Shown here: one piece after another, positions 16,713 through 24,957 of the stretch
Numbering within the stretch: the stretch's first letter is position 1
Layout of the letters: every line of letters begins with the position of its first letter
Assembly (NCBI GenBank): GCA_021799495.1
Contig: JAJZAI010000033.1
Location: forward strand, 1 to 39,668
DNA from: Deltaproteobacteria bacterium
GTDB lineage: Bacteria; Desulfobacterota; Binatia; Binatales; Binataceae
Reading direction: 5' to 3'
DNA length: 39,668 nucleotides
Notes under the pieces: generated by a model
Seen by the model: the letters and a program-made list of their open reading frames with translations, nothing else
Database searches by the model: none
Told to the model about the DNA's origin: nothing
Made by a program: the position numbers and the translations under genes

Positions 16713-17336
16713 TCATTCGGAACCGGCCGCCGCCAGCCGGCGCAAATCGGCGTCGAGTTGGCGGACCAGCGCGCGGCGCTGGCTGATGCGCGCCTCCTCT
16801 TCTTCGCCGAGTTCGCCGAGGTAGCATCCGCGATCGGGCAGGAACAAGACCGCGCGATAGGGAAAACCGGACCGCACCCGCTCGTGGCGGCGCTCCGGAA
16901 TCACGCCGTCGAGAGCGGCTTCGACCACGCGTTCGCGGACGGCGCCCGCGTCGGAAAATATGAGCGCCGCCGCCGCACGCAGGCGCGCGGTACGGCGCGG
17001 CGGCTCGACCCCGCGCATCCGGCGGATAATCTCGTCGGCGAGACGGCGATCATCGGCGTCATCGCCAAGCCATCGATGGGACCGGACTCCGGGCGCGCCG
17101 CCCAGCGCGTCCACCTCGAGGCCGCCGTCGTCGGCGAGCGTCGCGACCTGCGCGCGCGCGAAGTAAAAGCGCGCCTTGAGCCGCGCGTTTTCGGCGAAGC
17201 TCGGGGCGTCCTCCGGCGCCTCCGCGTCGATCGCGAAATCGGCCAGCGACAACACCCGCAAGCCGTAACCGCGCAACAGCAACCGGTATTCGGCGAGCTT
17301 GGCCGGATTGGTGGTCGCGATCAGCAGGCGGTTCAT
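16713..17336 (-). CDS. rdgB: Non-canonical purine NTP pyrophosphatase (RdgB/HAM1 family)
   Basis: It hydrolyses dITP, XTP and related damaged purine triphosphates to keep them out of nucleic acids. The 207-residue protein shows IATTNPAK (substrate loop), SFAENARLKA and ADDGGLEVDALGGAPGVRSHRW. The later conserved GFGYDPxF motif is replaced by GFPYRAVLF, so this is a diverged subgroup; similar GFPYR-type variants exist in other uncultured phyla as far as I recall. ATG at 17336 overlaps the ddl stop by four bases, indicating coupling. Longer upstream frames lie inside ddl and are rejected. Confidence 0.83.
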   Translation of the reverse strand: MNRLLIATTNPAKLAEYRLLLRGYGLRVLSLADFAIDAEAPEDAPSFAENARLKARFYFARAQVATLADDGGLEVDALGGAPGVRSHRWLGDDADDRRLADEIIRRMRGVEPPRRTARLRAAAALIFSDAGAVRERVVEAALDGVIPERRHERVRSGFPYRAVLFLPDRGCYLGELGEEEEARISQRRALVRQLDADLRRLAAAGSE

Positions 17337-18487
17337 CGCGCGGACCGGCCTCCGGCCAGCGGCGGCTGATAGAGGTACTTCAGCCGCGCGCGTTCGCGAA
17401 AATCCTCGCGCGCCAACTCGATCAGGCGGTCGATCAATTTCGGCAGCGGAAGTCCGCTGGCCTCCCAAAGTTTCGGGTACATGCTGATCGCGGTGAAGCC
17501 GGGAATCGTGTTGACCTCGTTGACGAAGAGTTCCGAGAGATCCGGGCGGCTCAGGAAATCGACGCGCGCCATGCCGCGCAAGCCGAGCGCGGCGAAAGCG
17601 GCGACCGAGATTTCGCGAATTCGATCGGCGATTCGCGCGGGCAAAGCGGCGGGAATTCTGGTCGTCGCGCCTTTGGGATCGACGTACTTCGATTCGTAGC
17701 TGTAAAAATCGTGGCCGGTGACGATCACCTCGCCCGGAACCGAGGCCGCGGGCCGATCGTTGCCGAGCACGGCGCACTCGAATTCGCGGCCGGCGCAGGA
17801 TTCTTCCAGCAGAATCTTGCGGTCGTAGCGCAGCGCCTCCGCGATCGCGTCGGAGAGCCCGTGCGGGTTCGCAACCCGGCTGATGCCGATCGAGGAGCCG
17901 AGCGCGTTTGGTTTGACGAAAAGGGGATAGCCGAGTTCCTTGGCGCGCCGGCGCGCGCGCTCGGGATCGTCGTGCAATTCGGCGCGCGTGATCGCGAAAT
18001 GGCGCACCACCGGCACGCCCGACGCGTGCAGCAGCCGCTTTTGCGCGTCCTTGTCCATCCCGAGCGCCGAGCCCAGCACGCCCGCGCCGACGTATGGAAC
18101 GCCGGCCAAATCCAGCAATCCCTGGATCGTTCCGTCCTCGCCATGGGCGCCGTGCAGAACCGGAAAGATGACGTCGAGCCGGCCGGCGGCGCGCGCTTTG
18201 CCGCCGGCCAGGACGACCAATTCTCCGCGGCGGGGTTCGGGAAGCAGCGCGACCGGAGCGCCGCCGCGGCCGAGCGCGCGCAACTTCGGCGTGGCGGCGC
18301 GCAACGTCGCGACGGCGTCCGCGCGCAGATACCAGCGACCGTCGCGCGCGATGCCGATCGGCACAACCTCGTACCGTTTCGGATCCATCGCGCCGATCAC
18401 GGTAAGCGCCGATCGCAACGAAATCTGATGTTCGCCGGACCGGCCGCCGAACAGCACTCCGACGCGGATTTTACCGCTGCGCCTCAT
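17333..18487 (-). CDS. ddl: D-alanine--D-alanine ligase
   Basis: This cytoplasmic ATP-grasp enzyme joins two D-alanines for peptidoglycan precursor synthesis. The 384-residue protein has GVLFGGRSGEHQISLRSA (N-terminal dinucleotide-like fold with the D-Ala-binding Glu), LHGAHGEDG, FVKPNALGSSIGI (ATP-grasp), the omega-loop YSYESKY and the metal/substrate motif NEVNTIPGFT...YPKLWEASGL. The omega-loop Tyr indicates D-Ala-D-Ala specificity, not the D-Ala-D-Lac type. It sits between guaB (105 bases upstream) and rdgB (four-base overlap) in a leftward unit. Confidence 0.95.
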   Translation of the reverse strand: MRRSGKIRVGVLFGGRSGEHQISLRSALTVIGAMDPKRYEVVPIGIARDGRWYLRADAVATLRAATPKLRALGRGGAPVALLPEPRRGELVVLAGGKARAAGRLDVIFPVLHGAHGEDGTIQGLLDLAGVPYVGAGVLGSALGMDKDAQKRLLHASGVPVVRHFAITRAELHDDPERARRRAKELGYPLFVKPNALGSSIGISRVANPHGLSDAIAEALRYDRKILLEESCAGREFECAVLGNDRPAASVPGEVIVTGHDFYSYESKYVDPKGATTRIPAALPARIADRIREISVAAFAALGLRGMARVDFLSRPDLSELFVNEVNTIPGFTAISMYPKLWEASGLPLPKLIDRLIELAREDFRERARLKYLYQPPLAGGRSAR

Positions 18488-18592
18488 CGACTCCCGCCGC
18501 CTTCCCCGCCGCGTCCGCCCGTTCGCGCGCGTGCGATTACGAATCGCGAAGATTCTGCCACGGCCGCCGGCGAGGTTCGAGCGGCGGCGCGG

Positions 18593-20056
18593 CTATTGGC
18601 GATAGTTCGGCGCTTCTTTGGTGATAAAGACGTCGTGAACGTGGCTCTCGCGCTGGCCCGCGTCGCTGACGCGGATGAAGCGCGCGCGCCGGCGCAGCTC
18701 CGGCAGATTCGCCGCGCCGATATAGCCCATCCCGGCCTGCAATCCTCCCACCAGTTGCTCGATATTCGAGGCGAGCGCGCCGCGATGCGGCACGCGGCCC
18801 TCGATTCCTTCGGGCACCAGCTTGCCGCTGTCGGCGACCTCGTGCTGGCCATAACGATCGCGCACCCGCTCGCTCATCGCGCCGAGCGAACCCATCCCGC
18901 GATACAGTTTGTAGGTGCGGCCCTGGTAGAGAATCGTCTCGCCGGGACTTTCCTCGGTGCCCGCGAACAGCGAACCGATCATCACGGACGAGGCTCCGGC
19001 CGCAAGCGCCTTGGTGATATCGCCGGAAAAGCGGATGCCGCCATCCGCGATGATCGGCACGCCGGCCGGCTCGCCGACCGCGACGCAATCCATGATCGCG
19101 GTGATCTGCGGCACGCCGACGCCCGAAACCACGCGCGTCGTGCAGATCGAGCCGGGACCCATCCCGACCCTGAGCGCGTCCGCGCCCGCCTCGACCAAAG
19201 CCTTGGCGCCATCGGTGGTGGCGACGCTGCCGGCGATAACGTCAAGCTCCGGACATTCGCGCCTGGTCTCGCGCACCGCGTCGATAACGTTCTGCGAATG
19301 GCCGTGCGCGGTGTCGATCACCAGCGCGTCGGCGCCGGCGCGCTTGAGCGCCGCCGCGCGCTCGGCGCGATCCGGACCGACGCCGATCGCCGCGCCGACC
19401 CGCAGGCGGCCCATCGCATCCTTGCTCGAATACGGATGGCGCGTCGCCTTGTCCATGTCCTTGACGGTAATCAGGCCGCACAAGCGGTCGTGCTCGTCAA
19501 CCAGCGGCAGCTTTTCAATCCGATGGGCCTGCAGGATTTCCTTGGCGGCATCGACGCTGATTCCGAGGCGGGCGGTGATCACCTTGCGCGTCATCACTTC
19601 GGATACGAGCCGGTCGGGACGGCGCTCGAAGCGCAGGTCGCGATTCGTCAGGATGCCGACCAGGCGGCCGTCGGCCACCACCGGCAATCCGGAGATGCCG
19701 TGGCGCTCCATGATCGCGAGCGCGTCGCCGATCGGCTGATCCGGATGGACCGTCACTGGATCCGCGATCATGCCGCTTTCGTACTTTTTGACCGCGGCGA
19801 CTTCGGCCGCCTGCCGCTCGATCGAAAGATTGCGATGGATGAAGCCGAGGCCGCCAAGCTGGGCGATCGCGATCGCCGTGCGCGATTCGGTGACCGTGTC
19901 CATCGGGCTGGAAACCAACGGAATTCTCAGACGAATCCGCTTGCTCAGCACGGTCGAGACGTCGCAGTTCGAGGGCAGCAGATCGGAGAACCGCGGCAGC
20001 AAAAGCACGTCTTCAAACGTGAGTCCTTCGCGAAGCTCTTGAAGCGCCATGTTCAA
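18593..20056 (-). CDS. guaB: IMP dehydrogenase
   Basis: It converts IMP to XMP with NAD, the committed step of guanine nucleotide synthesis. The 487-residue protein has the full (beta/alpha)8 barrel with two CBS domains inserted at about 97-205 ([13 protein letters not shown]..., [16 protein letters not shown]...). The catalytic Cys305 lies in GPGSICTTR; the flap motif [10 protein letters not shown] follows the [10 protein letters not shown] loop. ATG at 20056 is used; a second ATG two codons on is equally possible. A hairpin (20073-20095) lies in its leader. It heads the guaB-ddl-rdgB run. Confidence 0.96.
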   Translation of the reverse strand: MNMALQELREGLTFEDVLLLPRFSDLLPSNCDVSTVLSKRIRLRIPLVSSPMDTVTESRTAIAIAQLGGLGFIHRNLSIERQAAEVAAVKKYESGMIADPVTVHPDQPIGDALAIMERHGISGLPVVADGRLVGILTNRDLRFERRPDRLVSEVMTRKVITARLGISVDAAKEILQAHRIEKLPLVDEHDRLCGLITVKDMDKATRHPYSSKDAMGRLRVGAAIGVGPDRAERAAALKRAGADALVIDTAHGHSQNVIDAVRETRRECPELDVIAGSVATTDGAKALVEAGADALRVGMGPGSICTTRVVSGVGVPQITAIMDCVAVGEPAGVPIIADGGIRFSGDITKALAAGASSVMIGSLFAGTEESPGETILYQGRTYKLYRGMGSLGAMSERVRDRYGQHEVADSGKLVPEGIEGRVPHRGALASNIEQLVGGLQAGMGYIGAANLPELRRRARFIRVSDAGQRESHVHDVFITKEAPNYRQ

Positions 20057-20072
20057 TCACCCGATACGACAA

Positions 20073-20095
20073 AGCCCGCAGTTTCCCCGCGGGCT
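20073..20095 (-). promoter_or_regulatory. Leader hairpin upstream of guaB
   Basis: Read leftward, AGCCCGC (20095-20089) pairs with GCGGGCT (20079-20073) around a nine-base loop, followed by two more T residues. It lies 16 bases before the guaB start, so it could be a weak attenuator or a start-site-proximal structure. The U-run is short and no alternative antiterminator was identified. Confidence 0.3.
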
Positions 20096-20259
20096 CGTTG
20101 AAGAGTCTGAAATGTGAACCGGAAATGGATCCGGCGCTGCCATAACTGAAAATAACAAATGGCCCCGGCGGGCGCAATTATTCGCGGCTTCGACGATCCG
20201 CAAGAAGCGCGCGCACGCGCTCCGGCCGCGCCGTGGCGCATTGTCGCGGCGTATCCGCT

Positions 20260-21033
20260 ATGCTAGCGAAGTTTCGCCAGATGAACGCCGGTTTCCTCTT
20301 CTACCTCGCCGTCATTATCGTCACCTCGTTGGCCGGCGGCTTGACCCCTTTGATTGGCGACTGGTCGCGACGGAGCCTGCTGATCCCGGTGAGCTTTTCG
20401 GGCGGCGTGCTGCTCGGCGCGACTTTTTTCGACATGATTCCCGAAAGCGCGCCGATTCTGGGCGCCACGCTCGGATGGCCGCTGATCGCCGGGTTCCTGA
20501 CGATCTTTCTGCTCGAGCGGTTCGTGCTGGTCCATCCGTATCCGGAACATGCCGGAGAGCATGGCCACGCCCATCATATCCATCTTGGATTGACCGCCTA
20601 TCTTGGCCTGTCCTTCCACAGCCTGCTCGACGGCCTGGCGCTCAGCTCCAGCTATCAGCGGCCGGAACTTGGCGGCGTGGTGCTGCTGGCGATCATTTTC
20701 CACAAAATTCCCGATTCGTTCGCCTTGACCAGCCTGTTGCTGCTCGATCGATGGGAGCGCCGGTCGATTGCGATCGCGATGCTGGTCTTCGCCTGCTCGA
20801 CGCCGGTTGGCGCGCTAATCACCTGGATATTTTTGCATCACGCCAACGACCGCGTGATTGGCGGGTCGATCGCGCTGTCGGCCGGAACTTTTCTCGCCGT
20901 CGCGACCTCGGATGTGTTGCCGCAGATTCGGCGCTTCAATGACGCCGACTCGCTGCCGCATCCGCTATGGCCGCTGGTGGCGCTGTTCGCCGGAATCGCG
21001 ATCACCTGGTGGGGCCGCCTGATCGCCGGCTGA
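20260..21033 (+). CDS. ZIP-family divalent metal transporter
   Basis: An approximately 258-residue inner-membrane protein with about eight hydrophobic helices, expected to import zinc or iron-like divalent metals. A His-rich cytoplasmic-type loop (HAGEHGHAHHIH) precedes the metal-site helices. These hold FHSLLDGLAL (ZIP TM4 His-x-x-x-Asp-Gly) and IIFHKIPDSFAL (TM5 HKIP, with Asp where many ZIPs have Glu). The start is unclear: GTG 20233, ATG 20260 and ATG 20281 are in frame without a good ribosome binding site. The last would begin directly at helix 1. It is divergent from guaB and convergent with the MBL gene. Confidence 0.88.
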   Translation: MLAKFRQMNAGFLFYLAVIIVTSLAGGLTPLIGDWSRRSLLIPVSFSGGVLLGATFFDMIPESAPILGATLGWPLIAGFLTIFLLERFVLVHPYPEHAGEHGHAHHIHLGLTAYLGLSFHSLLDGLALSSSYQRPELGGVVLLAIIFHKIPDSFALTSLLLLDRWERRSIAIAMLVFACSTPVGALITWIFLHHANDRVIGGSIALSAGTFLAVATSDVLPQIRRFNDADSLPHPLWPLVALFAGIAITWWGRLIAG

Positions 21034-21073
21034 ACCACGCCTGACGAAAAAGTCTCGCGCCGGATAATCGCGG

Positions 21074-21805
21074 CTAAGCGGCGCCGCGCATACGCGCGTC
21101 GTAATCCGCGGCGAGCGCCTCCAGCAAAGCCGGGCAGTCTCCCGCGAACGACGAGCCATGCATAATCGCGAGCGTCTTCGGCTTGAGCGCGGCCAGCCGC
21201 CGGACGTTGGGCGCGGCCGACGGCGTAAGGCTGGTGAACGGCAGCATCCGCTCGACCTTGAGCGCGTCGGCGACGATCTCGCCGCCGCCCATCGCGGGCC
21301 GTTCGCCGACCTGCGTGAACAAATCGCTGGTGAACAGTGTTCCGGTGGTCTCCTCGAAAATCAACCCGGCGTCCCAGCAATGCGGCAGATGCGCGGTGTC
21401 GAGCCGGCGCACGCGCCTGCCGCCGAGATCGACGACTTCGTTGTCGGCGAGCGCGCGCGGCGGCCGCGCCGCCATGTCGTTGAGCCAGATGTTGCATCCG
21501 ATGCGGCCGTGCGCCGCGACCGCGTTCGGCGCGGCGGTCATCCATTCGTCAAGCGCGCCGCACTCGTCGGACTCGACGTGGCTGAACATGATCCATCGCA
21601 GCTTTTTGATATCCATGACGCGCGCCGCGGCGGCGGAGACCGTTCCAAACAGGCCTCGCGGTCCGCAATGAAACAGCAGCGGTTCGTCAGCGTCGATCAT
21701 GAACTGATTGAAGCCCAGGCCCACGCCGGCGACGCCGGGAACAAAAGTCGCCAGGCGGTAAATGCGATCCGCGATTTCGGTAACTTCCGTTTCCATCGAC
21801 GCCAT
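21074..21805 (-). CDS. MBL-fold protein with diiron-type (flavodiiron-like) site
   Basis: A 243-residue metallo-beta-lactamase-fold protein. Its metal motif is HVESDE (His76, Glu78, Asp80), the HxExD pattern of flavodiiron/ODP proteins in place of the HxHxDH of zinc hydrolases. Further ligands are plausible in TAHLPHCWDAG, LFTSDLF and IMHGSSFAGD. There is no fused flavodoxin or rubredoxin domain. By analogy, stand-alone ODP-like proteins bind O2 or NO or sense redox state; the substrate here is not known. The hotdog thioesterase lies 81 bases upstream on the same strand. Confidence 0.85.
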   Translation of the reverse strand: MASMETEVTEIADRIYRLATFVPGVAGVGLGFNQFMIDADEPLLFHCGPRGLFGTVSAAAARVMDIKKLRWIMFSHVESDECGALDEWMTAAPNAVAAHGRIGCNIWLNDMAARPPRALADNEVVDLGGRRVRRLDTAHLPHCWDAGLIFEETTGTLFTSDLFTQVGERPAMGGGEIVADALKVERMLPFTSLTPSAAPNVRRLAALKPKTLAIMHGSSFAGDCPALLEALAADYDARMRGAA

Positions 21806-21886
21806 CGGTTTGCCCTCCGCAAGCTTCGGCTTTTTGAATCTTTACGGCGTTACGCGCGTTCCCGCTCCCCAATTGCAAACACCCTA

Positions 21887-22327
21887 TCACGCTTTGCCGG
21901 ATTCCGAGCCGGCCGGCTGCAGTGCGCGCCCCTCCAGCACCATCTGGGTCTGCGTCACGAGCGCGAGCAGCCGGCCCTCCGGCGACGTAAGCCGCGTCTG
22001 CCAAACCATGGTGCGGCGGCCGCGATGCAGCGGCGTGCATTCGCCGATAATCCTGGTTCCGACGGGGGCCGCCGCGAAAAAATTCGTCTTCGATTCGAGC
22101 GTGGTCGTCGCCGCTCCGCCGGGCAGATTCAGCGCCGCGGCGTAACCGCCGAGCGAATCCGCAAAGGCCATCATCGCGCCGCCATGCATCACCGCCGGGC
22201 GGGTGCACAATTCGTCGCGCACTTCGAGTTCGGCCTCGATCCGATCGGGTGTGGCCGAGCGCAGGCGCAGCCCCAGAAAATCGGCGAAAGGCAACGCGCT
22301 TTCGCGCAGAACGCTCATCGAATCCAT
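21887..22327 (-). CDS. PaaI-family hotdog thioesterase
   Basis: A 146-residue single hotdog-fold domain with the signature VMHGGAMMAFADSLGG (HGG at 48-50), typical of PaaI/YbgC-like acyl-CoA thioesterases that release CoA from aromatic or short acyl-CoA esters. It most likely works as a dimer or tetramer in the cytoplasm. ATG at 22327 is preceded by AAAGGAG, supporting the start. No phenylacetate genes are nearby, so the substrate is open. Confidence 0.87.
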   Translation of the reverse strand: MDSMSVLRESALPFADFLGLRLRSATPDRIEAELEVRDELCTRPAVMHGGAMMAFADSLGGYAAALNLPGGAATTTLESKTNFFAAAPVGTRIIGECTPLHRGRRTMVWQTRLTSPEGRLLALVTQTQMVLEGRALQPAGSESGKA

Positions 22328-22691
22328 GTGCTTCTCCTTTTACAGTTGGGCGCCAGGCGCCATCACGCTGTTTCGCGAATCAGGTACGGCAGGTTTGGGT
22401 TGGCGAACTAGTATGCCACCCAATGACGGTTGTCGATTACGTCCGACGTAATGGCGCTTCACCAAATACAGCGCGGCCAGCCGCATGGGTTTGGGGCCGC
22501 TTTCGATGACTGATTTCGCCGCCGTATCCGAGCTTCACCGAAACCGGACCGTCCGTTGACAGTGAAAAACACTCCAGTGGATGACCGACCGATAGCGTCA
22601 GCTAATCAAAGATGAAAGTGTCGAAACGGCAGGTATCCAAATCTGGAAAAGCGGCAGGATTGGTTCGCCTTGTACGAACGCTTTCAAGGAA
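22328..22691. other. Gene-poor intergenic region
   Basis: No convincing coding frame or recognised structured RNA (tmRNA, SRP, RNase P, 6S) was seen here. The left part must hold the leftward thioesterase promoter, but no clear -35/-10 pair was identified. A rightward frame at 22612-22794 reads through a perfect hairpin and is rejected. Confidence 0.4.
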
Positions 22692-22717
22692 AGAGCCCCC
22701 TTTTGCAAGGGGGCTCT
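22692..22717. terminator. Strong intergenic hairpin
   Basis: Arms 22692-22702 and 22707-22717 form a perfect 11-bp stem closed by a TTGC loop. There is no long T-tract on either side; read leftward it is followed by TTTCC. Possible roles are a 3' end for the leftward small gene at 22822-22932 or for an unrecognised transcript entering from the left. Confidence 0.55.
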
Positions 22718-22777
22718 CCCTTCTGACGAGGCTTGAAGCCCCGGCTCGTCCAGCAGCTAGCCCGGCATGGTTGAAGG

Positions 22778-22804
22778 CCTCCGCGAGCCGTTAAGGCGCG
22801 GAGG
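22778..22804 (-). terminator. Hairpin 3' of the lysine-rich small gene
   Basis: CCTCCGCG (22778-22785) pairs with CGCGGAGG (22797-22804) across an 11-base loop, starting 18 bases after the stop codon at 22822. It lacks a U-run; it may be a 3'-stabilising or termination hairpin. Confidence 0.4.
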
Positions 22805-22821
22805 GCGATAAATATGGTTGG

Positions 22822-22932
22822 TTACTTCTTCTTGGTCGGCTTCTTGGTAGCCTTTTTCTTCGCCATGGTGCTCTTCAGCTTCGGTTTGGATTTGGCGGTC
22901 TTCTTCGTACCGGGCTTTTTGGTTGCTGGCAT
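22822..22932 (-). CDS. 36-residue lysine-rich basic protein (histone H1-tail-like)
   Basis: A short leftward gene with every expression signal in place: ATG at 22932, a perfect AGGAGG (22938-22943) five bases upstream, and a near-consensus promoter at 23034-23006. The product has 36 residues of which 16 are Lys, the rest mainly Thr, Pro, Ala and Ser, starting MPATKKPGTKKTAKSKPKLK and ending in KKPTKKK. The composition resembles bacterial H1-like or AT-hook-free DNA-binding tails and ribosome-associated basic peptides. Nucleic-acid binding is inferred from charge alone. It is too short for most gene callers. Confidence 0.75.
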   Translation of the reverse strand: MPATKKPGTKKTAKSKPKLKSTMAKKKATKKPTKKK

Positions 22933-23005
22933 ACGTTCCTCCTATGCGGTCGCTGCTGCCGGACGGGCTTGATAACAACGATTCGCTCAACCGGACGACG
23001 AGCCG

Positions 23006-23034
23006 ATTATAGAAACACGTTATGCAAGAATCAA
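23006..23034 (-). promoter_or_regulatory. Near-consensus sigma-70 promoter
   Basis: Read leftward, TTGATT (23034-23029) and a perfect TATAAT (23011-23006) are separated by exactly 17 bases. Transcription would begin near 23000, giving a leader of about 65 bases before the lysine-rich gene's ATG at 22932. The surroundings are unusually AT-rich for this genome. Further right, 23067-23100 carries a small inverted repeat (AAAATCC...GGATTTT) and CCATGA-T-TCATGG (23083-23095), a possible operator. Confidence 0.7.
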
Positions 23035-23172
23035 GAGCCGTTCATGAAAATTTATAAACAAATTCTAAAATCCGGATTCAGACCATGATTCATGGATTTT
23101 CCTGAAATTAAAATATCGTTCAGACATTAGGAATCTTGATTTGCGAAAGAACTTGGCTTTACGATCGAAGTG

Positions 23173-23490
23173 ATGGCGAAATTAAGCTATTTGCTCCGGC
23201 GCCAATGGTTGAATCTAATCCTCGGGGGAATCCTCGCGGTGCTGCTGTTCAGCCTGCTTGGCGGCGCGATGGGTCCGCGCGATCTGGCCAACCTGCGCCG
23301 CCATCGCCGCGACCTGGAGGCGCGCCGCGACCGTTTGCAAGCCGAAGAAAACCAGATGAACAGTCAGATCGATCGGCTCAAGAACGACAACGCCTACGTG
23401 GAACGGCTGATTCGCAACGAACTGGGTTACACTCGCCAAAACGAGCTGATTTACCGCTTTCCGAATCATCCTACCGCGAAGAATCCTTGA
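23173..23490 (+). CDS. FtsB/DivIC-family septum formation initiator
   Basis: A 105-residue bitopic protein: a short cytoplasmic N-terminus (MAKLSYLLRRQW), one transmembrane helix (LNLILGGILAVLLFSLLGG), then a periplasmic coiled coil (about 35-75, LRRHRRDLEARRDRLQAEENQ). The family ending is IRNELGYTRQNELIYRF. FtsB with FtsL and FtsQ links early and late divisome proteins and activates septal peptidoglycan synthesis. GTG 23170 immediately precedes ATG 23173 and either could start. It stands alone here, without the enolase or ispD neighbours common in other bacteria. Confidence 0.87.
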   Translation: MAKLSYLLRRQWLNLILGGILAVLLFSLLGGAMGPRDLANLRRHRRDLEARRDRLQAEENQMNSQIDRLKNDNAYVERLIRNELGYTRQNELIYRFPNHPTAKNP

Positions 23491-23535
23491 ACCGCGCGAG
23501 CGCTTGATCTCGCGCGGCAAATCGGCGTTCCGAAT

Positions 23536-24870
23536 TTACATGTATCGCCGCGGCAGCAGGCGATATTCGCGCGCTTCGCGCTCCAGCGTTTCCCTGAAAT
23601 CGGGATGCGCAAGATTGATTAGCGCGCGCGCCCGGTCCGGAACCGCTTTGCCCTTGAGATTGGCGATTCCGTACTCCGTCACGACGTACATCACGTCGGT
23701 ACGCGGCGTCGTTACGATATTGCACTCGGCGATGCGCGCGACGATGCGGCTTTCGCGCCGTCCGTTGCGTTCGTAGGTTGACGACAGGCAGAGAAACGCC
23801 TTGCCGCCGAGCGACGCATACGCGCCGCGCATAAACTGCAACTGTCCGCCAGTGCCGCTGATTTGCCGGATTCCCGCCGACTCGGCGCACGCCTGGCCGG
23901 TCAAATCGATTTGCGCCGCGTTGCAGATCGCCACCACGCGATCGTTCCCCATTATCCGATGCGGCAGGTTGGTGTAATCGACGGGGCCGACGAAGCACGC
24001 GGGATTGCGATCGAGAAACTCGTACAGCCGCGCCGAGCCGGCGGCGAAGCAGTAGGTCATCTGAAATCGATCGTGGGTCTTGTGCGCGCCGGTGATCTTG
24101 CCCGCCTCGTACAGCTTCATCAGCGAATCAACAAACATTTCAGTGTGCACGCCCAGGTCGCGCACCGGCGAATCGACCAGCAGCTCGCACACCGCGTTAG
24201 GCATCGCGCCGATGCCGATTTGCAGGCACGCTCCATCCTCGATTTCCGCGGCGATAAGCCCGGCGATTTTCCGTTCGATCGCGCCCGCCGGAGCATTCTT
24301 GAGTTCCGGCATCGACCCGCGGCCGCCGTCGATTACGCAATCGACCTCGCTGAGATGCACGCCGTTTTCGACGCCGAACACGTACGGCATCGCCTCGTCG
24401 GTCTCCACGATCACGGTGCGCGCTTTTTCGGTCAGCGCCTTGTGGTACGTGACCGCGCCGCCGAAATTGAAAAAGCCATGCGCATCCATCGGCGCGGTCT
24501 TCAGAATCGCGACGTCAACATCGCAGAACCGCCGGTAGTAGTCGGGCGATTCACCGAAGTTCATCGGGATGTGCTGGCACAGGCCGCGATCGTGCAGCGC
24601 CCGCTCGAGTCCTGAAAAATACCACGAGTACATTTCGAGATGGCGCGCTGCCGGATCGGCCTCGACCGCCGCCCGCGGCCGCATCGAAAGCGTCGCGCGC
24701 AGCCGCACGCGCTCGATATGCTGAATCCGTTCGGCCAGCGCGCGATCGAATAGATCGGGCTGGCCCACGCCGAAACCGTAATCGATCCAGTCTCCGGACT
24801 TGACCTGCGCGGCGGCCGCTTCCGGCGCCGCCGTCTTGCGTTTCAATTCGCCAGCGAATGAACTTCCCAT
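23536..24870 (-). CDS. Acetyl-CoA hydrolase/CoA-transferase family protein
   Basis: A 444-residue cytoplasmic enzyme of the family that includes 4-hydroxybutyrate CoA-transferase and acetyl-CoA hydrolase, moving CoA between acetyl-CoA and carboxylic acids. It shows the two-domain order with GIGAMPNAV and the catalytic Glu in GVHTEMFVDS (Glu244), then GTGGQLQFMRGA and VVTEYGIANLKGK near the end. ATG at 24870 is preceded by GGGAG; the longer frame from 24927 adds an atypical tail. The acceptor acid cannot be read from sequence. It is divergent from the MFS gene and convergent with ftsB-like. Confidence 0.88.
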   Translation of the reverse strand: MGSSFAGELKRKTAAPEAAAAQVKSGDWIDYGFGVGQPDLFDRALAERIQHIERVRLRATLSMRPRAAVEADPAARHLEMYSWYFSGLERALHDRGLCQHIPMNFGESPDYYRRFCDVDVAILKTAPMDAHGFFNFGGAVTYHKALTEKARTVIVETDEAMPYVFGVENGVHLSEVDCVIDGGRGSMPELKNAPAGAIERKIAGLIAAEIEDGACLQIGIGAMPNAVCELLVDSPVRDLGVHTEMFVDSLMKLYEAGKITGAHKTHDRFQMTYCFAAGSARLYEFLDRNPACFVGPVDYTNLPHRIMGNDRVVAICNAAQIDLTGQACAESAGIRQISGTGGQLQFMRGAYASLGGKAFLCLSSTYERNGRRESRIVARIAECNIVTTPRTDVMYVVTEYGIANLKGKAVPDRARALINLAHPDFRETLEREAREYRLLPRRYM

Positions 24871-24957
24871 CGTCGCGCTCTCCCGGTCAGGATGCGGCGG
24901 CGCAATCCTTGACTGCGGCTGCCGCATAAGATTTGTTTCATCGCGCGATTCAAATCA

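Noticed and set aside
17711-20101. A 796-codon open frame antisense to ddl and guaB
   Set aside because: Its sequence is Arg/Ala/Gly/Asp-rich with no motif. It is an antisense by-product of GC-rich codon bias across two clear genes.
20060-20140. A 28-codon leader peptide overlapping the guaB hairpin
   Set aside because: No ribosome binding site and no run of regulatory codons that would support attenuation.
22612-22794. A 60-codon rightward frame
   Set aside because: It runs straight through a perfect 11-bp hairpin and a second inverted repeat, and its composition is not protein-like.
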